DNA of 64,000 bases from Lentzea sp. NBRC 105346. Lineage in GTDB: Bacteria > Actinomycetota > Actinomycetes > Mycobacteriales > Pseudonocardiaceae. The notes beneath the pieces were generated by a model that searched no databases, had not been told where the DNA came from, and saw nothing but the letters and a program-made list of their open reading frames with translations. The translations under genes and the position numbers were made by a program. Numbering within the stretch: the stretch's first letter is position 1; the number at the start of each line of letters is the position of its first letter. Below, piece after piece: positions 41,873-54,359 of this stretch. Location of the stretch: NCBI RefSeq assembly GCF_030269605.1, contig NZ_BSTQ01000011.1:186001-250000 (forward strand), in the 5' to 3' direction.

Positions 41873-43015
41873 CTACTGCTCCTTCATCTCTGGCGGCACG
41901 AACCCGTCCTTCTTGGGGTACGACTGCGTCATCACGGCGTGCACGATGAGCCGCTGCCGGTCCGAGAACCGCGGGTGGCACGTCGTCAGCGTCATCAGCT
42001 TCGCCTGCTTCTCGAGCGGCGGCTGCTGGCCGACGACGTGCGGCACCGGGCTGATCACCTCGCCCTGGGTGGGCGCGACGATCTCCTGGCCGACGGTCTT
42101 CGAGTAGGCCTCGCCGAGCGTGGTCGACAGCGGCGCGATTCCCTGGCACGGCTGGCTCTTCGCCTTGCCCTCGGCCCAGCCCGCGACCTCGTCGCGCATC
42201 GGCAGGACCCGGTACACGAACCACTCGGTCTGCGTCTCGACGACGATCGCGTTGCAGGACGACAGCAGGTCGAGGTCGTTGAACGGGGCGCCCTTGCCGA
42301 CGCGGTGGCCGGCGACCGCGAAGTTGCCGTTGTCGCCCGGCAGCGCGGTGCCGATGTAGTGCCCGGGACCGATCTCCAGGTGCTTGTCGGTGGTGCCCTC
42401 GACGATCGAGAAGCCCCAGTCGGGTCCGAAGACCGGGATGTAGATCTTCGCGAACGCCTTGCCCTCGATGAGGTTCAGCTTCTGGTGGCGCTGCGGGTCC
42501 GGCGGCTCGGCGACGGTGTTCGAGCCCCATTCCTTGTCCAGGGCCAGCGTCGCGTCCTCCTGCATGCCCGCCGAGATCAAGTCGGTCACGTAGACCTCGT
42601 AGACGACGAACAGCAGCACGACGAGGCCGGCCGTGATGAGGAGCTCGCCGACGGCGCGCACGGTCTTGCGCAGCGGACCGTCCGGCGGTGGCGTGTTCTC
42701 CTCTTCTTCGTAGTACTCGTCGTCGTAATAGTCGTCGTCGTAGTCGTCCTCGACGCGCGGGATCACCTCGGTCGGTGGATCGACCGGGCGAGGACGGGGG
42801 CGCGGCTGCGGCCGTGGTGCCTGGAGCTCGCGTCGCAGTGGCGGCGGAGGCATCGGCCTGCGCGGCGGGGGCGGCGGCAGGCTGCCGGACACCGCGTTCG
42901 TGTACTGCGTCGCGTCCGCGTCGGGCGGCGGCGGGGTATCACCGCGAAGTCGCTGCAGGTCGTCACGACGGGGAGCCGGTCGCCGCGGAGGCGGCTGGTG
43001 GGGTCCCGAGCTCAC
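41873..43015 (-). CDS. srtE: Class E sortase
   Basis: 380 residues. A long disordered Pro-rich cytoplasmic region (1-85) is followed by an acidic Asp/Tyr/Glu-rich run (about 95-112) and one membrane helix (LLITAGLVVLLFVVYEVYV, about 130-150). The catalytic barrel contains the His of VAGHRVGKG, the Cys346 in TLTTCHPRF and the Arg of SDRQRL. It cleaves an LAxTG-like sorting signal and attaches proteins to the wall. It corresponds to the gene at the Rv0012 position in mycobacteria. Confidence 0.88.
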   Translation of the reverse strand: MSSGPHQPPPRRPAPRRDDLQRLRGDTPPPPDADATQYTNAVSGSLPPPPPRRPMPPPPLRRELQAPRPQPRPRPRPVDPPTEVIPRVEDDYDDDYYDDEYYEEEENTPPPDGPLRKTVRAVGELLITAGLVVLLFVVYEVYVTDLISAGMQEDATLALDKEWGSNTVAEPPDPQRHQKLNLIEGKAFAKIYIPVFGPDWGFSIVEGTTDKHLEIGPGHYIGTALPGDNGNFAVAGHRVGKGAPFNDLDLLSSCNAIVVETQTEWFVYRVLPMRDEVAGWAEGKAKSQPCQGIAPLSTTLGEAYSKTVGQEIVAPTQGEVISPVPHVVGQQPPLEKQAKLMTLTTCHPRFSDRQRLIVHAVMTQSYPKKDGFVPPEMKEQ

Positions 43016-43152
43016 CTGAGAACCTCCGGGCGCAATGTGAACGGACCAGGTCTACGTGGTGGTTCGCTGACCACTTCGGCTACGTTAACGTGTTCATCCA
43101 GTAGTGGACGTAAACTTGCGTCACACAGGGATCCACGTCAGGCGAGGACAGC

Positions 43153-43419
43153 ATGCCCAAGTCCAAGGTCCGGAAGAAGGCGGTCTACACCGCACCCACT
43201 GACCGCCGTACGCCGGTCAAGGTCAAGGCGGCAGGCCCGTCCCACCCGGTCTACATCGCCATCATGCTCGGCATGATGCTGCTCGGTCTCGCGTGGCTGG
43301 TGGTCAACTACATCGCGGCCGAGAAGATCCCGTTCATGCTGGCCCTGGGCCCGTGGAACTTCGCCATCGGCTTCGCTTTGATGATCATCGGTCTGTTGAT
43401 GACCATGCGGTGGCGCTAG
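43153..43419 (+). CDS. crgA: CrgA, septation inhibitor/divisome adaptor
   Basis: 88 residues, the size of mycobacterial CrgA. A basic N-terminus ([19 protein letters not shown]) precedes two membrane helices ([20 protein letters not shown] and [16 protein letters not shown]). CrgA is a membrane protein that recruits PbpA/FtsI and FtsQ to the septum and controls FtsZ rings in sporulating species. It diverges from sortase E with a 137-bp gap and is followed by a strong terminator. Confidence 0.95.
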   Translation: MPKSKVRKKAVYTAPTDRRTPVKVKAAGPSHPVYIAIMLGMMLLGLAWLVVNYIAAEKIPFMLALGPWNFAIGFALMIIGLLMTMRWR

Positions 43420-43441
43420 CCCCCGCTCACCTGTTGTAAAG

Positions 43442-43475
43442 GGTCGGCCCGGACGTCCACTCGTCCGGGCCGACC
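43442..43475 (+). terminator. Terminator after crgA
   Basis: GGTCGGCCCGGACG (43442-43455) pairs perfectly with CGTCCGGGCCGACC (43462-43475) across a 6-nt loop, followed by TTTGTT. Confidence 0.9.
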
Positions 43476-43557
43476 TTTGTTCGCCTGCGGTTTACCCCGT
43501 TCATCCGAGCGTCACCGAAGCACAACGCTGTAAGTCATCCCCACTGGGGACAACTCC

Positions 43558-43566
43558 TGTGGACAA
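43558..43566. other. DnaA box in the crgA-PH gene gap
   Basis: TGTGGACAA equals the complement of TTGTCCACA. A related GGGGACAAC lies 11 nt to the left. It is in the noncoding gap 43476-43639, about 14 kb from oriC. Confidence 0.4.
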
Positions 43567-43639
43567 CTTTGCGAGAAAATGCACAAGCCCCGGTCCGGCG
43601 CTTCGGTTGTGCACATTTCGATAAGGGACACTCGACGGT

Positions 43640-44035
43640 GTGACTCGCTCCTGGTCGACTCCAGCCCCGGCCGTCGCCGCCGGATGGGCGCTCGCGGTGC
43701 TGCTCGCGCTGGCCGCGTTCCTCGCGAACGACAACGCGGGCCGGCTCCTGCTGGGACTGGCCGCGGTGCTGGTCAGCTACCTCGCGGCCTACGGTTCGGT
43801 GGCCCGCCCGCGCCTCTTCGCCGACGACACGGGCATGACGGTGCGCGGCCTGTTCGGCTCGCGGCACCTGCCGTGGCACCGGGTGAAGGTCCGCCTGACG
43901 CACACGCGCCGGCTCGGCCGTGAGACGCGGACGCTCGAACTGGATGCCGAAGAACAATTGGTTGTGCTGACGAAGCTGGACCTCGGCGTCGACCCGGAAG
44001 AAGTCGCCGAGGTCCTGCACGCAATGCGCCCTTAG
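43640..44035 (+). CDS. PH-domain membrane protein (Rv0010c-like)
   Basis: 131 residues from GTG 43640. Two hydrophobic segments (AGWALAVLLALAAFLAN, LLLGLAAVLVSYLAAYG) precede a small bacterial PH/DUF domain (DDTGMTVRGLFGSRHLPWHR). It stands at the place of the mycobacterial Rv0010c between crgA and ppiA. Its role is unknown; a wall or membrane-stress role is inferred only from context. Its stop overlaps that of the convergent rhomboid gene. Confidence 0.75.
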   Translation: MTRSWSTPAPAVAAGWALAVLLALAAFLANDNAGRLLLGLAAVLVSYLAAYGSVARPRLFADDTGMTVRGLFGSRHLPWHRVKVRLTHTRRLGRETRTLELDAEEQLVVLTKLDLGVDPEEVAEVLHAMRP

Positions 44036-44967
44036 GGGCGCTCCACACAGCCGATGTCGCCGTTGCTCAGCTCGACCGCGAACACGTCGACGCCGGCCAG
44101 CTGGCCGTTTCTCAGCACGATCACGCCGGCGAGCAGTACGACGGCGGCGATGACCGCGGATACCTGCCACGCGTTGCGGTTCTTCGAAGGCGGGTAGACC
44201 ATCCCGGCGGTCAGCAGACCGCCGATGACCAGGCCGCCCAGGTGTCCCAGCAGCGAGATCTTGGGCACGACCACGCTGATGAGCACGTTGAGGCCGATGG
44301 TGGTGAGCACCGGGCTCAGGCTCAGCTTGAGCCGCAGCAGCACCGCGAGCAGGCCGCCCATCAGACCGAACACGGCACCGGACGCTCCGACGACCGGGAT
44401 GCAGGACTGGCCGAACATGTAGGCCGCCGCGCTGCCCCCGAGGAGCGACACCAGGTACACGCCGGTGTACCGCAGCCTGCCGAGCACCGGCTCCAGCTCC
44501 CGGCCGAGCAACCACAGCGCGAGCATGTTCAGCGCGAGGTGCGCCGGACCGTCGTGCAGGAACCCGGACGTGACCAGCCGCCACCACTCGCCGTCCGCGA
44601 CCAACGGCGGATACAGGCTCCAGTCCTGCGACAGCTGTGCGGCGTAGTTGCCGTTCAGGCTCTTCGCCTGGAACACCGTCACGATGAACACCAGGACGTT
44701 CACCACAACGAGTGCCGGCGTGACCACCACCGTGCGCTTGAGCTCGGCGCCCGCGATCGTCACCTTGCGGCGCACGGACCGCTGGCCCTCGCGAACGCAG
44801 TCGACGCACTGGTAGCCGACCGAGGCCTCACGCAGGCAGTCCGGGCAGGCCGGACGGTCGCACCGAGTGCAGCGCAGGCCGGTGGGCCGGTCGGAATGAC
44901 GTGCGCAGACCGGAAGCTCCGGCTGCGCGCCGACCGGCCCACCGGGTGGGACCGGGGAGTTGGTCAC
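44032..44967 (-). CDS. Rhomboid intramembrane serine protease with zinc-ribbon N-terminus
   Basis: 311 residues. Residues about 20-65 hold a Cys-rich zinc ribbon/B-box-like segment (CARHSDRPTGLRCTRCDRP, CPDCLREASVGYQCVDC). The rhomboid domain (about 75-275, six or seven helices) has the conserved oxyanion residues in GFLHDGPAHLALNML, the nucleophile Ser in VVGASGAVFGLMGG and catalytic His in LLGHLGGLVIGGLL. It cleaves membrane proteins within the bilayer. Its start overlaps the stop of ppiA by 4 nt, so both proteins are made from one transcript. Confidence 0.92.
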   Translation of the reverse strand: MTNSPVPPGGPVGAQPELPVCARHSDRPTGLRCTRCDRPACPDCLREASVGYQCVDCVREGQRSVRRKVTIAGAELKRTVVVTPALVVVNVLVFIVTVFQAKSLNGNYAAQLSQDWSLYPPLVADGEWWRLVTSGFLHDGPAHLALNMLALWLLGRELEPVLGRLRYTGVYLVSLLGGSAAAYMFGQSCIPVVGASGAVFGLMGGLLAVLLRLKLSLSPVLTTIGLNVLISVVVPKISLLGHLGGLVIGGLLTAGMVYPPSKNRNAWQVSAVIAAVVLLAGVIVLRNGQLAGVDVFAVELSNGDIGCVERP

Positions 44968-45521
44968 GCCCGCTCGACCGTGATGCTCTCGATCTTGATG
45001 TCGTTGACGGGACGGTCGCCGGGGCCGGTCGCCGTCTTGCCGATCGCGTCGACGACATCGCGCGACGGCTGGTCGGCCACCTCACCGAAGATGGTGTGCT
45101 TGAAGTTCAGCCAGGTGGTGGGCGCGACCGTGATGAAGAACTGCGAGCCGTTGGTGTTCGGCCCGGCGTTCGCCATCGCGAGCAGGTACGGCTTGTTGAA
45201 CTGCAGCTCCGGGTGGAACTCGTCGCCGAACCGGTAGCCGGGGCCACCACGGCCCGTGCCGGTCGGGTCACCCGTCTGGAGCATGAAGCCGTCGATCACC
45301 CGGTGGAACAGGGTGCCGTCGTAGAACGGACCGTCGTTCTTGCCGGACGCGTTCTTCTCGCTGTAGTCCTTCGAGCCCTCGGCGAGCCCGACGAAGTTCG
45401 CCACCGTCTTGGGGGCGTGGTCGGGGAACAAATTGAGTCGGATGTCGCCCTGCGTGGTGTGCAGGGTCGCCGTCACGTTGGTCCCGACGAAGGATTCGTT
45501 GCTGTCAGCCACGGCACCCAT
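44964..45521 (-). CDS. ppiA: PpiA, cyclophilin-type peptidyl-prolyl isomerase
   Basis: 185 residues, no signal peptide, so cytoplasmic. Cyclophilin motifs are NFVGLAEGSKDY, YDGTLFHRVIDGFMLQTGDP (catalytic Arg in FHRV), GSQFFIT and FGEVADQ. Length is as in mycobacterial PpiA (182). It speeds proline isomerisation in protein folding. The rhomboid gene follows with a 4-nt overlap. Confidence 0.95.
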   Translation of the reverse strand: MGAVADSNESFVGTNVTATLHTTQGDIRLNLFPDHAPKTVANFVGLAEGSKDYSEKNASGKNDGPFYDGTLFHRVIDGFMLQTGDPTGTGRGGPGYRFGDEFHPELQFNKPYLLAMANAGPNTNGSQFFITVAPTTWLNFKHTIFGEVADQPSRDVVDAIGKTATGPGDRPVNDIKIESITVERA

Positions 45522-45559
45522 CGTGCCATCACAGGCGGGAATGTTCAGAAAGGGGCACG

Positions 45560-46171
45560 ATGGGTACTTCTACAACATCACTGGCCGACAACTTTGTGGA
45601 GCACAGGATGGACGAGGTTGACGTCATGACCCGCGCCGGTGAGTCCGTGGGCAAGGCGGTCGGAACCGGCTTGAAGGCGGCCCGCCAGGGTGTCGTTCGC
45701 GCTGGTCACGCCGCTGAGCACAAGCTCGCCGAACGTGGTGTGACCACCGACCAGATTCGCGGCGTGCTCGTGGACAAGGCCGATCTGCTGATGGGCAAGG
45801 CCGAAGAGGTCGAGAAGCAGACGCGACGCGCACGCAAGCGGCTGGCGAAGAAGAGCCACAAGGCCCGCGCCGAGCTGATGAACAGGGCCGATGAGGTGCG
45901 CAAGGAGGTCCGGAAGGCGGCGAAGAGCGCCCGCAAGGACGCCAAGATCCGCGCGAAGGAGATCCGCAAGGCAGCGTCGTCGCTGTCCGGCGAGACTCCG
46001 AAGCGCCGCCGCTGGCCGTGGCTGCTGGCCCTGCTGGTCGCCGCGGGCGTGGCGGGCTACGTCGCACTCACCCGCCGCCCCGAGGAGATTCACCTGGTCG
46101 ACGAAACGCCGGCGGACGAACCGGACTACGCCCGCAACGGGCAGGCACCGGTCAAGGAACCAGTTCAGTAA
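45560..46171 (+). CDS. cwsA: CwsA-like cell-wall/division membrane protein
   Basis: 203 residues from ATG 45560 (AAAGGGG just upstream). Residues about 40-150 are a Lys/Arg/Ala-rich helical region likely to form a coiled coil near the membrane; one membrane helix follows (WPWLLALLVAAGVAGYVAL, about 152-170) with a short acidic outer tail. The location beside ppiA and the topology match mycobacterial CwsA (145 residues), which interacts with CrgA and Wag31. Sequence similarity cannot be judged here, so the name rests mainly on position and topology. Confidence 0.7.
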   Translation: MGTSTTSLADNFVEHRMDEVDVMTRAGESVGKAVGTGLKAARQGVVRAGHAAEHKLAERGVTTDQIRGVLVDKADLLMGKAEEVEKQTRRARKRLAKKSHKARAELMNRADEVRKEVRKAAKSARKDAKIRAKEIRKAASSLSGETPKRRRWPWLLALLVAAGVAGYVALTRRPEEIHLVDETPADEPDYARNGQAPVKEPVQ

Positions 46172-46698
46172 CCGAGCTTGAGGTTCCCGATCGCGGTCTC
46201 CGCGATACGCCGAGCCTTGATCGTCTGCTTCTGGTTCGTCGTCACGACCACAGCGGCGCCGTCTTTCGCAACCGCGTAGACGGCGCCGCTCTGCGTCGGC
46301 ATCGACCCGCCCGACCACCCCTCCGGCACAGTCGCCGGACTGGCGTCCGCGCCCGCCGCCTCGTTGACCAACGTCTTGGCGATCCGCTTGTCGCCCACGT
46401 AGATCCGCACGGTCAGCTGGATCTCGGTCGCGTTGGCGTAGAAGAAACAGGTCGGGTGCGGCTCGTCGGCCGAGAGCATGACCTTGCGTACCAACTGGCC
46501 GTTGGCCTCCGCCACGAACTTCGTGTCCAGATAGGGACACGGCCCATCCTTCGCCGGCTCCGGTTTCGCGGGCACAGTCGGCGTCGCGGACGTCGTTTTC
46601 GCAGGTGGCTGCGCTGTCGGCGTCGTGGCGGCCTGGGGCGCTTCAGGACTGCAGGCGGTGAGCGCGGCCAGCAGCGGCAGCAGCAGGGCTCGGTTCAT
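46165..46698 (-). CDS. Lipoprotein, DUF2020-like
   Basis: 177 residues from ATG 46698; a lipobox LLAALTAC places the acylated Cys at residue 16, followed by a Thr/Pro/Ala-rich spacer. The globular part (about 48-177) has two Cys (DGPCPYLDTKFV, HPTCFFYA) and a VRIYVGDK strand, the pattern of the DUF2020 lipoproteins of actinomycetes. Role unknown. The stop region overlaps cwsA by 7 nt. Confidence 0.75.
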   Translation of the reverse strand: MNRALLLPLLAALTACSPEAPQAATTPTAQPPAKTTSATPTVPAKPEPAKDGPCPYLDTKFVAEANGQLVRKVMLSADEPHPTCFFYANATEIQLTVRIYVGDKRIAKTLVNEAAGADASPATVPEGWSGGSMPTQSGAVYAVAKDGAAVVVTTNQKQTIKARRIAETAIGNLKLGY

Positions 46699-46786
46699 AG
46701 GGGCAACAGTCAACCAGATTCTGATAGATGAACTACACCGGCCACCCCTAGGTTGGTCTGAACCTTTCCCCTGCATTGGAAGGATC

Positions 46787-47212
46787 ATGACCGTGCGGTT
46801 CTTCGAGAATCAGAGAGACCACGCGCTGGCTCTGTTCCGGATCGTCGTCGGCTTCTTGTTCGTCTGCCATGGCGCTCAGAAGATCTTCGGCGTGTTCACA
46901 GCGAAGCCACCGGTGTCCCTGACCGCGTGGCCGGTCGGTCCGGCGGGCCTGATCGAGCTCGTCGGCGGTTCGCTGGTGCTGATCGGTCTGGCCACGCGCT
47001 GGGCCGCCCTGCTCAGCTCCGGGTCGATGGCCTTCGCCTACTTCTCCGTGCACCAGCCCCAGGCGCTGTTCCCCATCGTCAACCAGGGCGAACTGGCCGC
47101 CATCTACAGCTTCGCATTCCTCCTGATCGCCTTCACCGGCGCCGGCGCCTGGTCGGTAGACCGACTCCTAAGCGCCCGAAAGGCCCCGCACCGCCAGACC
47201 CAACCGGCCTAA
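46787..47212 (+). CDS. DoxX-family membrane protein
   Basis: 141 residues from ATG 46787 with GGAAGGA upstream. Four membrane helices: LFRIVVGFLFVCHGAQKIFG, GPAGLIELVGGSLVLIGLAT, a short third one in SGSMAFAYF and AIYSFAFLLIAFTGAGAW. HGxxK and the ELVGG pattern are typical of DoxX. The family is tied to redox balance in membranes (RseC/SodA/DoxX complex in mycobacteria), but partners are not here. Confidence 0.9.
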   Translation: MTVRFFENQRDHALALFRIVVGFLFVCHGAQKIFGVFTAKPPVSLTAWPVGPAGLIELVGGSLVLIGLATRWAALLSSGSMAFAYFSVHQPQALFPIVNQGELAAIYSFAFLLIAFTGAGAWSVDRLLSARKAPHRQTQPA

Positions 47213-47223
47213 ACAAAGCGAAC

Positions 47224-47251
47224 GGCCACCTCGAACGCCGCCGAGGTGGCC
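47224..47251 (-). terminator. Terminator after tRNA-Ala
   Basis: GGCCACCTCG (47224-47233) pairs with CGAGGTGGCC (47242-47251). On the minus strand it is followed by GTTCGCTTTGTTT, so it suits the tRNA transcript; it also lies just after the rightward doxX stop. Confidence 0.6.
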
Positions 47252-47373
47252 ACCAGAACAAGAAGCGACGCAAGCAGCGCCCAAGCGGACCTAAAGGTTG
47301 CGATGCGGCGAAGCCGCGAGCCGTCGAAACGCGAAAGGCTCGCGCTCTCCGCGAGCACGAGCCTCCTAACGCG

Positions 47374-47446
47374 TGGAGACGAGGGGAATCGAACCCCTAA
47401 CCCCCGCCTTGCAAAGGCGGTGCTCTGCCAATTGAGCTACGTCCCC
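47374..47446 (-). tRNA. alaT: tRNA-Ala (TGC)
   Basis: 73 nt: acceptor GGGGACG/CGTCTCC with one G-T pair, D arm GCTCAATTGGCAGAGC, anticodon loop TTTGCAA (TGC), T arm GGGGTTCGATTCCCC. CCA is not encoded. Confidence 0.98.
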
Positions 47447-47474
47447 TGACGGGGGCGGCAGACCGCCCTCGTGA

Positions 47475-47594
47475 TCACTCCGTGGGAGCGGTGGCCTCGC
47501 GCCACAGGTCCGCGTCAGCCTTGGCCGAACGGCTGCGCTTGACGAAGAACAGAACCGCACCGGCGACGGCGACGAGCGCGATGATCTTCTTCAC
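47475..47594 (-). CDS. DLW-39 family protein
   Basis: 39 residues exactly: GTG start at 47594 with AAGGGG 6 nt upstream, MKKIIALVAVAGAVLFFVKR followed by a polar tail containing DLWREATAPTE. The Asp-Leu-Trp motif and 39-residue length define the DLW-39 family of actinomycetes. One membrane helix is predicted, with a short inside-positive stop. It lies between tRNA-Ala and tRNA-Ile. Function unknown. Confidence 0.85.
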   Translation of the reverse strand: MKKIIALVAVAGAVLFFVKRSRSAKADADLWREATAPTE

Positions 47595-47673
47595 AACTAC
47601 CCCTTCAAGTCTGTTGCCCCAACCCACGCCACCCTACCGAACAACGGTGCCAAGGTGGCGATCGATGGGGGTC

Positions 47674-47766
47674 CGGGGGCTTGCCCCCGGCTGGGGGTCT
47701 GGGGGCTCGGGCCCCCAGAAAATACTACGATGGTTGATTCTGGTGAGCGTGTTCCGCGAACACGCG
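47674..47766. repeat. Cluster of three perfect hairpins
   Basis: CCGGGGGC/GCCCCCGG (47674-47691), CTGGGGGC/GCCCCCAG (47700-47719) and GCGTGTTC/GAACACGC (47748-47766). None is followed by a T-run on the strand needed for a clear terminator. They fill the gap between the DLW-39 gene and tRNA-Ile. Confidence 0.6.
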
Positions 47767-47781
47767 AAGCCATCAACCGAG

Positions 47782-47855
47782 TGGGCCTAGGAGGACTTGA
47801 ACCTCCGACCTCTTCATTATCAGTGAAGCGCTCTAACCGCCTGAGCTATAGGCCC
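47782..47855 (-). tRNA. ileT: tRNA-Ile (GAT)
   Basis: 74 nt: acceptor GGGCCTA/TAGGCCC, D arm GCTCAGGCGGTTAGAGC, anticodon loop CTGATAA (GAT), T arm GGAGGTTCAAGTCCTCC. CCA is not encoded. Confidence 0.98.
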
Positions 47856-47919
47856 TCGGGGGCAACGGGAAGAACCTTACAGCACTGCCCGTCGCGCCCC
47901 CAAATCGGGTGGTCTTAGA

Positions 47920-48912
47920 TCACTCTCGCTCCGAAAGCGTGAGCTCCAGGCCGCCGGCCAGGTCCGCGGACACGTTGTAGACGAACGCACCGACGGTCGC
48001 CAGAGCGGTGAACAACACGATGTTGACCGCACCGATGATCGCCGACACGCCGAACACACGACCGGCGCTGATCAGCGGTTCGCCGGAAGGCTCCGAAGAC
48101 TGGAGCAGGTCGTTCGCGGTGCTGTTGATCTTGTCCCAGACGCCCATGCCGTGCAGGACGCCGTACAGGACACCGACCGCCACCAGCCACACGAAGAACA
48201 GTGCGACGCCGAGGACCAGGGCCAGCTTCAGGACCGACCACGGGTCGACGCGCTTGATCTGCAGCGACGCGCGGCGCGGGCCGCGGCCTGGGCGACGGGC
48301 GCTGGGCGCGGCGGCCGTGGGGCGGCCGTTCGCGCCAAGGTTCACCGACGTGCGGTTGCCGAGGCCGAGGCCAGCGGCGGCGGTGCCGGTGACGACCGGG
48401 CGGGCGACGGCCACCGTGTCCGGCTCGGTGGCCGGATAGCCGCCCTTGTCCGGGTCCGTCGACGGATAGGTGGGCTCCGCCGAGACGCCGGAGATCGGCG
48501 GGATCGACGCGACCGGGGCCTCGTACTGCTGGTTCGCGTCGGCGGTCACCCGCTGCCACGGCGGCGGGGTCGACGCGGCCAGGTCCTGCTCCTCGGCCGG
48601 CGGGGTGGCCGGCTTCAACGCGTTGAACTTGGCCTGGTCCTCGACGGTGGCGGCCTTCTCGACCTTCACCGTCTTCTGCTCGGGTTCCGGAGCGGGCGCC
48701 TCGGCAGCCGGGGAGGCGGCCTCGGGCGCCTTGACCTCTTTGGTCTTGTCGTCCGCCTTCTCGGGCGGTGTCACCGGCTTCGTGACCTGCTCAGGCTTGT
48801 CTCCACCCGAGGCCGCCTCGGCCTGTTTGTCGTCAGGCTTCGGCTGCTTCGGCTTGGTGATGACCGCGGTCTTGTCCGCGTCCCGACCTTTCTGGTCCTC
48901 GGGTGGAGTCAC
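47920..48912 (-). CDS. DUF3566 membrane protein (Rv0007-like)
   Basis: 330 residues from GTG 48912. The first 190 residues are disordered, rich in Lys/Glu/Pro/Ala, with a basic patch (RRPGRGPRRASLQIKRVDP) at about 203-222. The DUF3566 domain follows with two membrane helices (LALVLGVALFFVWLVAVGVL, AVNIVLFTALATVGAFVYNV). Always found directly after gyrA in actinobacteria; function unknown, with the disordered part probably in the cytoplasm. The gap from gyrA is 26 nt. Confidence 0.92.
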   Translation of the reverse strand: MTPPEDQKGRDADKTAVITKPKQPKPDDKQAEAASGGDKPEQVTKPVTPPEKADDKTKEVKAPEAASPAAEAPAPEPEQKTVKVEKAATVEDQAKFNALKPATPPAEEQDLAASTPPPWQRVTADANQQYEAPVASIPPISGVSAEPTYPSTDPDKGGYPATEPDTVAVARPVVTGTAAAGLGLGNRTSVNLGANGRPTAAAPSARRPGRGPRRASLQIKRVDPWSVLKLALVLGVALFFVWLVAVGVLYGVLHGMGVWDKINSTANDLLQSSEPSGEPLISAGRVFGVSAIIGAVNIVLFTALATVGAFVYNVSADLAGGLELTLSERE

Positions 48913-48938
48913 GAGCTGTCCTTAGCCTCTCGTCCGCA

Positions 48939-51470
<2,532 letters not shown>

Positions 51471-51519
51471 GGTTCTTCTTTCGTGTTCGCCAGCCGTGGA
51501 TGTCTAGGAGAGAACGGAC

Positions 51520-53544
<2,025 letters not shown>

Positions 53545-53732
53545 TCAACGATGGTGACGCTCCCCTCGATTCTACCGGGGCACCCCGACAGGATGGCGTC
53601 TAGGACACCCCTGATTTGGTCACAGACGCCCGGAAGTGAACGAAGTGAGGTCAGGTCGGCTGCCAACGGGGTTGAAATCCCCAGGTGAACGCTCACCGCG
53701 CCACAGAATGGCCACTGAGGCGCGCACTCGGC

Positions 53733-54359
53733 TCACCCGTAGGTATCACGCGGACCGCGCCCCGGAACGTGCCTGGGCCCGTGTCGCCAGCTCGGCGCGT
53801 CCGGTCCCTTGATCCTGAGCTTCTTCACGACGCCATGGCCGATGCCCGCGGCGATCCGCTTGAGCAGCTCCCGTTGCAACAGGCGCAGCTGGGTCGCCCA
53901 CGCCGTCGAGTCGGCCTGAACCGTCAGTTCCCCGTCACTGAGCGCGATCGGTTTCGCATGCTCGGCGACGTCCTCGCCGACCAGTTTCGCCCATCGACCA
54001 AAGACTTGGCCACCCTGCAAACGCTCCGTCCAGCCGCGGTCGACGGCGATCCTGGACGCGAGCCTCCCCAGGGGCTGTGGATCGCGGTCGTCCGGTCCGG
54101 CGCCCGACCAACGACGCCGGCGGCGACCCGGCGCCTTGCCCTTCGACTTGCTGCCCGGCACCCGGCCACGGGCCTTCGCGCTGGCCTTGGCCGCCTCGAG
54201 TGCTGCCCGTGCGAGGTCGGATCCACGCAGCGGTTCACCCTCAGGTGTGTGTGAATCTGTGGACAAGTCCGCATTTGTGACGGAGTTATCCACACCATCC
54301 ACAGGGTTGTCCCCAGATGTGCGACGGAACACACCCGATGGGGGGACTTCGTCAGACAC
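53733..54359 (-). CDS. dciA: DciA-like DUF721 protein, replicative helicase loader
   Basis: 208 residues from GTG 54359, 6 nt after GGGAGG and overlapping the recF stop by 8 nt; an ATG at 54377 is an alternative. Residues 1-90 are disordered and basic ([20 protein letters not shown]). Residues about 95-190 form the DUF721/DciA KH-like domain ([20 protein letters not shown] and [12 protein letters not shown]). DciA loads or activates DnaB at origins in bacteria without DnaC; the mycobacterial orthologue at this position is Rv0004. The 5' part of the gene also carries a group of DnaA boxes. Confidence 0.88.
   Translation of the reverse strand: MSDEVPPSGVFRRTSGDNPVDGVDNSVTNADLSTDSHTPEGEPLRGSDLARAALEAAKASAKARGRVPGSKSKGKAPGRRRRRWSGAGPDDRDPQPLGRLASRIAVDRGWTERLQGGQVFGRWAKLVGEDVAEHAKPIALSDGELTVQADSTAWATQLRLLQRELLKRIAAGIGHGVVKKLRIKGPDAPSWRHGPRHVPGRGPRDTYG
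54258..54315. other. DnaA-box cluster within dciA
   Basis: TGTGGACAA (54258-54266), TTATCCACA (54286-54294), CCATCCACA (54295-54303) and the related TTGTCCCCA (54307-54315), inside the coding sequence of the disordered DciA N-terminus. Confidence 0.55.
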
